A DNA stretch of 64,000 nucleotides from Ianthella basta (Eukaryota > Porifera > Demospongiae > Verongiida > Ianthellidae), in assembly GCA_964019415.1 (NCBI GenBank), contig OZ025870.1, positions 9,521,415 through 9,585,414 of the forward strand, given 5' to 3'. Under the pieces are notes generated by a model, which saw only the letters and a program-made list of their open reading frames with translations, was not told where the DNA came from and did not search any database. Numbering within the stretch: position 1 is the stretch's first letter; each line of letters begins with the position of its first letter. This document shows, one piece after another, positions 24,285-33,866 of the stretch. The position numbers were made by a program, and so were the translations under genes.

Positions 24285-25475
24285 ATGGCTGATGGAAAGA
24301 AGATATTTGTTGTCCAGTTTCCCTACGACGCACAGCTTATGGACGAGCTGTCTATCAGCCCATGTGATAAGATTGAAGTTGAGAAGTGGGAATTGGACGA
24401 GCAGTGGATATACGGTAAACTGCAGTCTTCAGGTCAACGTGGGAAAGTGTTCAAAGGTTTCTTGAAGGACGGTGAGGAAGAGGAAGCAAAGCAAAAGTCA
24501 CTTTCTGTCTCAGAGTTGGAGCAAGACTGGGTAGGCTCGGACAGCACACCCATTGCTGCCTACAAGGGTAAGCAGTACAAGCTTCAAGAAACACCACAGG
24601 ACTGGCTCCAGTGCATTATCTGCCGTGAATTGGCATGCTGTCCTCGACAATCCCTTTGCTGTGGTCAGACGCTATGCAGTGAGTGTACAGAGCAATGGGG
24701 TAAGCATAGCAGTTCATGCCCACATTGCAGAAGGGAACCATTTGAAATAGTAACTGACCCTCGTTCTGAGCGTTACATTACTGGTCTAACCTGTTTCTGT
24801 CCCAATACACCCAATGGTTGTAAGTGGAGGGGAAGTTTAAAGAAAGTGGAAGATCACGTTGATCTAGAGTGCCCATATGAGAATGTACAATGCACCAACT
24901 GCGACAAAGTTATGCAGCGAAGGAACATTCCTGCTCACAGTGAGAATGACTGTGAATGGAGAGAAGTAGCTTGCCCTTGCTGTGGTTCTTTATATAGCTC
25001 CATAAACATGACTGATGTAGATGAGACGTTTCCCTGTAACAGTGGTGATTCCACTGCCCGAATGACCTTCCATGATCTTGTGAACAGCCACTACAGGGAG
25101 TGCCCTCAATGGCCAGTGAGGTGTCCCAACTCTGATTCCTGTAATTCGGGATTGAGTTTCACACGTGCCAGTTTAGCAGAGCACTTAAACGAGAATTGTC
25201 CTCAATCACTAGTTGAGTGCCAATTTGCAGCTATGGGCTGTGAGTCTGCAGTACTTCGTAAGGACCTACCCCAGCACCTCAGTGAATCACTTGTTACTCA
25301 CATGCAACTTCTGCTGGCTGACTACTCATGTGTTAAGGCAAATGTATCAAAGTTGACAGCAAGGATAGGGAAACTTCGTCGTAAGAACAGAAACCTGAAG
25401 TCTTTAGTCTACTGGCATATGCCCGAGAAGCGGCGTGAAAAGCTACACCCTCTCAACCGCTCTACGACACAATAG
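24285..25475 (+). CDS. SH3-like/RING/TRAF zinc finger protein, single exon (396 residues)
   Basis: The start is set at the ATG of MADGKKIFVV because the pseudogene at 29785 and the SH3-like alignment begin there; an in-frame ATG lies 54 bp upstream. Residues about 6-65 are SH3-like (FPYDAQLMDELSISPCDKIE, WIYGKLQ). The RING begins at residue 110 (CIICREL...CCGQTLCSEC...CPHCRRE) with Gln where the canonical His should be. Residues about 165-345 hold TRAF-type Cys/His fingers (CKWRGSLKKVEDHVDLEC and further repeats). The C-terminus is a basic coiled coil. There is no SPRY and no MATH domain. It resembles the third exon of the divergent SPRY/TRAF gene, so the two share ancestry. A role as an E3 ligase-like signalling protein is inferred. 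Confidence 0.88.
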   Translation: MADGKKIFVVQFPYDAQLMDELSISPCDKIEVEKWELDEQWIYGKLQSSGQRGKVFKGFLKDGEEEEAKQKSLSVSELEQDWVGSDSTPIAAYKGKQYKLQETPQDWLQCIICRELACCPRQSLCCGQTLCSECTEQWGKHSSSCPHCRREPFEIVTDPRSERYITGLTCFCPNTPNGCKWRGSLKKVEDHVDLECPYENVQCTNCDKVMQRRNIPAHSENDCEWREVACPCCGSLYSSINMTDVDETFPCNSGDSTARMTFHDLVNSHYRECPQWPVRCPNSDSCNSGLSFTRASLAEHLNENCPQSLVECQFAAMGCESAVLRKDLPQHLSESLVTHMQLLLADYSCVKANVSKLTARIGKLRRKNRNLKSLVYWHMPEKRREKLHPLNRSTTQ

Positions 25476-26080
25476 ACTAAGTATATATGGGTGGGCACTT
25501 CAAACTGGATCATCATTTCTGCTTGTATAACCATTTCTATACTTATAGTTGTACAACATGTTACAGCAGTATCAGTATATACTCTGTGTCCAATGCTTTG
25601 CTTTGCTTTATTGCTTTTGCAATTTGTACATGCAAACAATGGCTAGCTAGCTACCCATTCTCATTTTATTTTTGCATGCTTGCTTGTACATAATATATAT
25701 AACTTGAGAGTGCATGCAGGTTACTAACTGTCCAGTTTCACAGGCATCTGTGCAAGGCTGGCACAGTGTCTGAGCACAGCAGGTGGTTTGTTGGGGACTG
25801 ACAGCTAGCTCTTGGCATGCATGTGCAGATTATACAAGCATACCATGCATGCACGTTTGAGGCACTTTCTTGATCTGTATTATGTTATGTTATTATAGGG
25901 AAATTCAATACATCATGCATGTCAAGCAAGAAATTAGCATTACTGCGCGCCATTATTAATAAGTCAAGTTAGACATAATTCCAAACCCACACTGCTGATA
26001 CACTGCATGCACAAACAACAGCTGAAGACACATCCAAAGCCGCGCCAGTCTAAAGTAAATTATGGTGCTGTTCATTAAGT
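25476..26080. other. Spacer between tandem units
   Basis: Contains the likely 3' UTR of the plus-strand gene, the RING-exon relic at 25742-25850, and from about 25930 the duplicated 3' flank of SPRY/TRAF copy 2. Confidence 0.5.
25742..25850 (-). pseudogene. Fragment of a SPRY/TRAF RING exon
   Basis: About 100 bp match the minus-strand RING coding sequence at 19189-19274 (shared blocks GCACAGTGTCTGAGCACAGC and GACAGCTAGCTCTTGGCA) but with nothing of the exon on either side. It is a leftover of an unequal crossover or partial duplication at the unit junction. Confidence 0.8.
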
Positions 26081-29000
26081 TTACGACAATTGATGTTGCA
26101 GAAGGTTCACAGTGTCCTTGAGATCTTTGACCTCCTTCTTCAAGGCAGTATTCTGTCTTAGAAGTAAGGCCAGGTGGGAACTCAAGGCAGACTGCATGTG
26201 TTCTTTCAGCTCTCTTCTCATCACTTCGGCATGGCACCCTGCACTGGCAAACTCACACTTGACAATCTCTTCATCACAGCCATTTTCCAGGTGACGAGTG
26301 AGCTCACCTCTTGCCCAGGTCTTTCGCCCCTTACACATGTGTGGGCAGAGAGCTGGCCAGTTGGCACATACCTTAAAGTGATGGTATAAGAGCTCTCTTT
26401 TTGTCATTGCACTACTGCAAAATGGGCATTTCGCTCGAGAATCCAAGCATTCGACTCGTGTATGCTCTGCTAAATTTATCCTTTCAATGCGCACATTGCA
26501 GCCATTAGGACACGGAATAGTGTGAAGATCGCATTTCTTGTCCAAATGATCTTGCAAATCTCGAAGTTCACCACGCCACTGACAGCCTTTGTTGTGATTC
26601 TGGCAAAGTACCTCCAAGTCGCTAATTAACCTGGTTAGCCTTGCATCACGGCTTGTTTCCCAGTTCTCCTTCCGGCAGTGAGGGCATGTTACCAACTGAC
26701 ATTTTTGACAAGCATCTGTGCAAGACTGGCACAGTGTCTGGGCACAGCAGGTGGTTTGCTGGGGACTCACCGCTAGATCTTGGCAGATGATGCATGCATA
26801 CCAAGTTTCCGGTTCCTTCACAAAAGCAAACTCCTTTCCTTTGTACATATGAACCTGATCTATGTTCTCACTTGCATTGCTTGCTGCACCATCTAAAGGC
26901 TGACTATCAGTCTGTCTTTCAAACCTTACAAACTGCCGGCATAAGAGGCCTACCGTCCCATCACTGACATTTGTTCCCTCCAGCCACGCACAGCCTTGAA
27001 GCCATTCTTCCTCAGAGACAGCCACTTCATCTCCCACACGGAGGTTAAGCTGACTTCCTCCAATACCATCTTGAGGATATATAGCTTGCAATGTGCGGGG
27101 GAAGGGGTAGTCAGCTGCATAAAAAAATAGGGAATTTGCATGAAGCAATTAGTGCACGGTGAGATGTAATCATGATAATTCCACAATCCTATTAAATGGT
27201 ATCATCAATCAGCATGGAGTTTACTATCAATATATGAGGACTCTTATTTCCTGATTTGACAATATGGCTGTCTATCACTTTAAAACTCCTGTCCCAGTTC
27301 TCAACTGCATACTCTGTCCCAGCATGTACCAAAGCACTATAATGTTTATTAACTTAGTACAATTGAACTGAAACTGAAACTGTACCCTACTGTATACTGA
27401 TACACTGAAAGTTGTATTTGTGCAAAATTGTACGCAATGCTCTGCTGGATGGAAGCAATACCCTTGTACATAATTGCATGTATAACTAGGGTTACATGAT
27501 GTGGTATACAGGTTATGACAGCTCAGAGAATGAAGCAACAATTGATCTGAACTGCATAACCACTAACTGTTATATAAAGATTGCTATATAAATAATACCC
27601 AGCAGCACATTAATGAAGTTTAGCACCCACTGTGCACACAACGCCTGTGCAATATGGCAATTATGTAGGGTTATTAAGAAGGAATCACCAAAACGTTATC
27701 ATACTTACTAAGTACTTGGATGCTATACGGCGTCTTCTGCTGTGAATGGCCCAAATACTTTACGGCTTCTCCGGTATAGTGCATGCCTATAAGGCTGTAA
27801 AAGCCTTTGGGAGGCACTATAGCTTTCACTGGTGACCCGACAAGTGTTGAATTCTTTGTAAACCACAGCCTCACATAGCCAGTGGTAGCTGCTCCTTCGT
27901 AGTCAATTCCACATCCCATAATATCTCCTTTGATGCAGGTTGGACCAAAGGGCAACCCATAGCCACTCTGATTGTATAGGTAACCGTCATCTGCATGGTA
28001 ACCAAAGGTCTGTACTGTCCAGCCAGGCTGACCATGTAGTCGGCTATCACATGGCCCAACACCAATTCCAATGCAACACTTCTCTCCAGGGCTGATGATT
28101 TCCAATTCAAAATAGTTCCAAAACTCAGACATAGCTTCATTCATTTTAATTCTGGCAGCCAAGCCTCGACCAGCAACGCTGTACACAGAACCAGATGAAT
28201 CTGTGATGCCAGGATGTATTCTGTTCTTGTCCAGCTTGACACCATATGCCCGAGCAAAGTTGAGTAACGTTCCACTACTCTTTATCACTAGTGGAGAGGT
28301 TGGGGCAGCTGGTTTCTGTTGTAACCTACATTGGCACAGAAGGATGGACACAAGGAGAACAGCCATGAAATATTCACATATAGACACATTCTTCATGCAC
28401 TAGAGTCATGCATACAGTGAAATCTTCTCAAGAAGGTCCCCTTCGGGAGTGCAGGTTTGCAACAACAGTGAAGGTGGGTGTGTTTACAGAGGAGAGGTGC
28501 AGACCATATGCATAAACATCATTATGGGCTAATGGAGTACATACGGCTGCTAATCAGGTCCAATATGTTATGGGTGACTGCATTAGTCAGGTTTCACTAT
28601 ATTCCACAAGACTTCAAACGGTAATTTCCATTTTCTACTCCTATACATAACTCACATACAATTATATATACTGCAACAATTACTGTTGACTAAATACCTA
28701 TCCCATGTATAACATATGTTACGTATACACATAAAATTAAAACACCTGCCACAATACAAAATCGTCGTACTTAACCAGCTGAGGAAGTTGGACATATCAT
28801 GTTCAATGTTAATCCATTGATAGGCAGAACTTTTTTGAATTTGAACGAATAAGAACAAATACATTGTACTGTATAAGAATGGCAACTAACTGACTGATTG
28901 ATTGATTAGTAAACCATGACCATGATCGTACTAATTACACAATCAATTTTTGATCCCATCCACTCACTTTGAGTTAGTTGAAGTAATATGGATAAATAGT

Positions 29001-29412
29001 TATATAGTTTGCTCCATATCTAGGATGTATCCTACTACTAGTAGCTAGAACTGCAAGTGCGTGGCGCTGGCTAGAATGGGGACGTCAGCTATTGCTGCGA
29101 GGTACGAAGTTATAGCATCATATTGTGACCAAGCGGTATAGGGAGTATATAATCCCCAAAGGCCAACCCTGCGTCTCTCATGGGGAGTGCACCAAGACAG
29201 CTGCATGACAGGGACAACAAAAACGATGAACCCTGAATTTTGTATGTCGGCGAACGCTACATACAGAATAAGCGGATGAAGCCACGTAGATTGATAGAAA
29301 GAACTACGTAGCTATCTATCAATTTGAAATCACTTTGCCAAGGAATTCGAAGAGCGTATACGTACCTCTTGGTCCTTGGAATTGGAACTGGGGGTCTATG
29401 AGGATAGCTCAT
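26081..29412 (-). CDS. SPRY-SH3-RING-TRAF zinc finger protein, copy 2 (3 exons, 565 residues)
   Basis: Exons 29412-29366 (47 bp), 28325-27709 (617 bp) and 27114-26081 (1034 bp) total 1698 bp = 566 codons with stop, with the same boundaries and phases as copy 1. Exon 1 reads MSYPHRPPVPIPRTKR. The SPRY exon lacks one codon relative to copy 1 (SGYGLPFG instead of SGYAGLPFG). Exon 3 differs from copy 1 by scattered substitutions only. RING ligands are as in copy 1, including Gln in CCAQTLC. Intron 2 is only about 0.6 kb, which makes the SPRY-to-RING splice convincing and shows the 2.6 kb intron of copy 1 was expanded. The hydrophobic stretch just before the SPRY exon (FMAVLLVSILL) is intron read-through, not a signal peptide. 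Confidence 0.88.
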
Positions 29413-29784
29413 GACGGTACACAATCTTCGTTGAATGGGGCTACTGCTGAGTGGAGCGCAGTGTGTGTACGTCGGAAACGCTGGTCTAATATAGCACGAC
29501 CCATCATCGACGTCACTGTGGCACCCTCACACATCACGTCACGTGCTAACCGCAGAAAGCCCCCTATGAACGTCGCCGCACCATGCACTTCCCATTGAAC
29601 CAGGTAGCTACCAAGTCCAAGCTTTACAACAGGTCTGTTGAGATGCGTTCAGTTTAGGGTACGCAGTTACATCTGTGAGCAGCCTGTGGTGCGCGACGTA
29701 GCTAGCTATTCGGACAGTTGTGAGCGATTTGTTTTGCTTTGTACCTACTGTAGTCCTTCCTGTAGCTACAACCCCTTTGAGCAA
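29413..29784. promoter_or_regulatory. Bidirectional promoter region, unit 2
   Basis: Equivalent of 23873-24284: it separates the ATG of SPRY/TRAF copy 2 from the start of the plus-strand RING pseudogene. Short blocks are conserved between the two units. Confidence 0.4.
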
Positions 29785-30597
29785 ATGTTTGGCGGAAAGA
29801 ATCCACTCGTTGCCCAATCTCCTTACGACGCACAGCTCTCCGACGAGCTGTCTATCAGCCCATGTGATATAATGAAGTTGAGAAGTGGGACATGGATGAG
29901 CAGTGGACTGTCTTCGGGTCAGTGAGGAAAGTGTTCAGAGGTATTTTGGAGAATGGTAAGGAAATGGAAGCAAAGTAAAATCCACTTTTTCCGTCCTAGT
30001 TGGAGCAAGACCTTGTACACTCAAGCAGCCTGCATGCCAATTGCGCCTACAAAGGAAAGCAGTACAAGCATCAGGAAACGAAACAGGACTGCCTTCTTGC
30101 AGTGCATTGTCTGTCATGAATTGGCATGATGCCCTTAGTAAACCTTTTGCTGCAGTCAGACGCTATGCAGTGAGTGTACAGAACAATGGGGTAAGCATAG
30201 CAATTTATCCCCACATTGCAGAAATGAACCATTTGAAATAGTAACTGACCCTCGTTCTGAGCGTTACATTACTGGTCTAACCATTTTATGTCCCAATACA
30301 TCCAACGGTTGTAAATGGAGGGGAAGTTTAAAGAAAGTGGAAGATCACATTGATGTAGAGTGCCCATATAATATTATGAGAATGAACAATGCACCAACTC
30401 TAACAAAGTTAAGCAGCGAATTCGAAGGAACATTGATATCTATGCTCACGTTGAGCATGACATGTATATTGAAGTGAAGTAGCTTGCCCTTGCTGTTGTT
30501 CTTTATGTAGCTCCATAAACATGACTGATGTAGATGAGACATTTCCCTGTGACTTAATTCTTCTACTGCCCGAATGACCTTCCATCCACTTCTAACA
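29785..30597 (+). pseudogene. Pseudogene of the SH3-like/RING/TRAF single-exon gene
   Basis: Homologous to 24285 onward. It has a deletion and frameshift in the SH3-like region, an in-frame TAA around 29975, and further stops, one of them in the RING where the CysCys of the intact copy has become a stop. Later there are small insertions and deletions in the first TRAF finger. The last third of the gene is missing: sequence stops at the equivalent of about 25080 and continues directly into intron sequence of another SPRY/TRAF copy. Confidence 0.85.
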
Positions 30598-31255
30598 GTA
30601 ATTTCCATTATCAGCTAGCTACTCTAAATAACCCATATGCAAACATTCTGCAATGATTACTGCATGTTGACCAATTACCCCTTAAATACACATAAAACAA
30701 CTACCACAGTACATACCTAACCATGCAGGCCCTGAGGAAGTTGGACAAATTATGTTTAATTGATAGGCAGAACTATATACACTTTAGAATTTAAAGAAAA
30801 GTACAAAATACATTGTATTGTATAATTATAGTAGTAAGTGTAGCATCATGATGATTATTCTAATGAAAAATATCAATTTTAGGTCCCATTCACACACTTA
30901 GAGCTAGTTGGAGACATATAGTTAGTTTGCTATGTACATTACTAGGAAGTTCTTGTTTCTAGAAATTCTAGAACAACCTTAGCTGGCCATGGAGGTCTCC
31001 AAGGTTGAGAGTGCACAGAGATAGCTGCATGACAGGGACAATAATCAAGTAAGTAATGAACAAAGATTTGTACATATCGCCGAACACTGTCGTACAGTAC
31101 AAGTGGATGAAGGGTATACCCAGCTACGTAGATAGATAGAGAGAACTACATAGTTATCTATGCAACATCATTTCGTTAAAATAAAGAGTGCGAGTCCGAA
31201 ATGCATACTTGCCTCTTAGTCCATGCATGGACTTGGCATGGGGGATCTATGAGGA
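30598..31255 (-). pseudogene. Third SPRY/TRAF copy: intron 1 and damaged exon 1 only
   Basis: 30598-31200 aligns with intron 1 of copies 1 and 2 (shared blocks such as GAGGAAGTTGGACA and TTGATAGGCAGAACT). Exon 1 remains at 31213-31255 (CCCCCATGCCAAGTCCATG) with a 4 bp CATG insertion, a GC instead of GT donor, and loss of its ATG where the Penelope-like element begins. The SPRY and RING exons are absent. Confidence 0.75.
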
Positions 31256-31342
31256 AAGAAGTGAGGGCTTCTCAGCTGGCTCAGGCATCAGAAAGGGTTG
31301 GTTCTCTAATACCAGCTTCACAACAGGGTTGAAAACCTTGCC

Positions 31343-31375
31343 GACGTTTCGACCAGATGCTCTGGTCTTCTTCAG
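31343..31375 (-). ncRNA. Hammerhead-like core at the 3' end of the Penelope-like element
   Basis: Minus strand: CTGAAGA, then an AGACCAG/CTGGTC-type helix, then GAAACGTC. This matches the CUGANGA...GAAA order of hammerhead cores, but GTC follows GAAAC at once, leaving no loop for stem III. It is either a dimer-type or defunct motif. A decayed copy is at 42595-42660. Confidence 0.35.
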
Positions 31376-31427
31376 GGCGAAGATAGGCTAGCGCGAGCAC
31401 GGATCATATTTATAGCCTAGCATCTCA

Positions 31428-33311
31428 TCATGCGCTGTCACCGGAAGCCACATCAAGGGGTGTCACTGGAAGTTGCGGGATTGCCTTCCTCAAGGCGGCC
31501 ATCCAACATCCAGGCAGCTCCAGCCCACCATCCCTGTTGAGGGAGGGGTGGTTCAGCCTGATGTGGATTGCCTCCTTGAGCATCAGTTCTTTGGAGGTCC
31601 TGGCTTGGTCGATCACTGTTGTCTCCTCCCATTTGATTGGATAGTGGTTCTCCCACGCATGTTCTGCAAGGGCTGACTTCTCCAGTGTCCCCTTCTGACA
31701 GGCATCCTGGTGCTCTTTCATTCTTGTCTCGAGCCTCCTCAGTGTCTCCCCAATGTAGATCTCGCCACAGCTGCATGGGACTTGATACACCACCTTGGAC
31801 TTCTTCTCCAGCGCCAGTGTGTCCTTCACCTTGGTTAGCATGGAACGTAGAGACAGTCCAGACTTGAAGACAACCTTCATGCCGAACTTCCTACAGACCC
31901 GTCTGATGTCCTCACTGACTCCTTCTGTGTAGGGAAGCATCACCAGTGGGGGTCTGCGTCCCTCCTCCGGCAGTGGCTCCTCAGTGGTCTCCACATCTCG
32001 CCTGGAAGGAATGGATGAGGAGCGGATGAAGTTACTGGGGTAACCATTCTGTCTCAGCACCTCGGTGAGGTGACACTCTTCCTTCTGTAAGTCCTCCTGC
32101 CTGGTGGTGATGCTCCTTGCTCTGTCGTACAGACATCTGACCAGCCCTCTTTTGACGTGAGATGGATGGTGGGACCGGAAGTCCAGGTACCGGTCCGTGT
32201 GTGTGGGCTTCCTGTAGACAGTGACATCCAAGTTGCCATCATCTTTCCTCTGGAGCAGGGCGTCAAGAAAGGGGAGGCTCCCTTCCTTCTCCACTTCCAC
32301 AGTGAACTTGATGGATGGCCGCACACTGTTGAGGTGGCTCAGGAGTCCTTCCATTGTGCCCTTCTTCACGATGCAGCAGGTGTCATCCACGTACCTCTTC
32401 CAGAGCCGGGGCTTGGTTGGGGCGGACCTGAGTGCCAGTTCTTCGAAGAACTCCATGTACAGGTTCGCCACCACTGCTGAGACAGGGGAACCCATTGCTG
32501 CACCTTCCCGTTGCTCATAGAACTCTCCTCCGTAGCAGAAATAGGTGGACTTCAAGCACATCTCAAGCAGTTCTGCAACCCTGTCAGGAGAGAGAGTGGT
32601 CCTGTTCACCAGCGTTTCATCCCTTCGCAGTCTGTCATGAATGACCTGAACTGCCTCGTCGATGGGCACGTTGGTGAACAGGGAGGATACGTCAAAGCTG
32701 ACCAGCATCTCGTCCTCCTCAACCCTCAGGTCTGACATCACCTCCACAAAGTGCTTGGAGTTCTTCACATGTGAGTCCGTCTTGCCTGCCAAGGGAGAGA
32801 TGAGAGAGGCGATGTGTTTGGAGAGTTGGTAAGAAGGGACCCCAATGCATGAGACAATGGGTCTGAGAGGAACTTATGCCTTGTTGATCTTCGGGAGGCC
32901 GTATATCCTGGGAGGTTGGCTGCCGGATGGCCTGAGCTGGTGGTATAGATGCCCTGTGATCTCTCCATCCTTCTCCAGCCCCTTCAGTCTTCGACTCAGC
33001 CTTCCCTCCTGGGTAGCAGTAGGGTCCTTCTTCAGTCGTTTGTAGGTGGCTGTATCCAACATCCCTCTCATCTTCCTGTCGTAGTCCTCTCTCAATATCA
33101 TCACTGTGGCGTTACCCTTGTCAGCCGGCAGGATCACTTCATCCTCCAGGCTTCTTAGCTCCTTCAGGGCCTTCCTCTGCTCCTTGGTCAGGTTGTCCTT
33201 CGGAGGCTTGGCATGCCTAAGGATCCCACATACCCTTCCCCGGAGATCCTCAGCATCTTCTTCACTCAGCTGCCTTGCTCCTTCCTCTACTGCAGCTATG
33301 GTGTCTACCAC
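31428..33311 (-). pseudogene. Frameshifted RT-endonuclease polyprotein of the Penelope-like element
   Basis: About 600 residues are recognisable in two frames. The upstream frame ends shortly after LRPSGSQPPRIYGLPKINKA. The downstream frame resumes with RT palm motifs, YVDD at the active site, and ends with GIY-YIG (YIGET...R...EH). A single frameshift makes this copy probably inactive as it stands; the bulk of the sequence is otherwise open, so the insertion is fairly young. Confidence 0.85.
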
Positions 33312-33436
33312 CGGAAGCTTGGTTGGAGCTGGTGCAAAGTTCAGTCCCAGCTTCAGTACGTCCTCCTGTGGTTTGGAAAGTGAGCGATCTCAAGTCGATT
33401 ACAATACATATCTGTCTGTGTCTTTGTCCATGTCCT

Positions 33437-33587
33437 CCCCCCCCCCCCCCTACATCCATCATGCGAGTGAGCTTCATTCCTGTCGTCCTTACTCTCCAGA
33501 CAACAATTACTGCTGCAACCCTAGTATGTTTACATGTATGAGAGGCTTTCCCCACCATTGCATTGCCCCCCCCCCCCCCCCCCCCCC
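33437..33587 (+). repeat. Two poly-C tracts
   Basis: Runs of 14 C (33437-33450) and 22 C (33566-33587), or G on the minus strand, lie just upstream of the 5' end of the Penelope-like element and 280 bp before the CARD-like gene. They could form G-quadruplexes on the minus strand and are prone to length errors. Confidence 0.9.
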
Positions 33588-33866
33588 ACCCCCACGCCCC
33601 CCATTTCTATTCAATGTAGCTAGCTAATCTCAAATTTTCTCTGGACTTCAACAATTTTTACACAATTTGGCTATCTATAGCTAATAATTCAATTGGCATT
33701 TGCACAATCACGTGCACCCACTATATGACATATTGTGTGTCCCGAAGAACAGAGCTTAGCTACATGTTTCTACTCGATCACATGAACGCTCAGCCATGTT
33801 ATGCATTGCCCTGCCCACTTCTTCGGTACTAGTGATCAGTTCCCGGAAGTGGGTTTTGTTATCGAA

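Larger units (their letters stand above)
31256..33375 (-). mobile_element. Penelope-like retroelement with GIY-YIG endonuclease
   Basis: Read on the minus strand from about 33375. An N-terminal segment (33311-32874) and a main frame (32792-31428, with coding similarity starting a little upstream) are separated by one frameshift near 32870. The RT core is clear: VSFDVSSLFTNVP, AAMGSPVSAVVANLYME and the catalytic box KRYVDDTC. The C-terminal GIY-YIG domain reads IYIGETLRRLETRMKEH with the preceding CSCG. RT followed by GIY-YIG is diagnostic of endonuclease-bearing Penelope-like elements. The 5' end appears truncated near poly-C tracts. The 3' end (31256-31430) carries a hammerhead-like core. 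Insertion cut through exon 1 of the third SPRY/TRAF copy. Confidence 0.9.

Noticed and set aside
28326..28396. Signal peptide before the SPRY domain of copy 2
   Set aside because: The hydrophobic stretch is intron; copy 1 shows the acceptor at the TAG just before GTTACAA, and exon 1 joins there in phase.
30041..30241. Short frame overlapping the RING region
   Set aside because: It is an out-of-frame reading of the pseudogene at 29785-30597.
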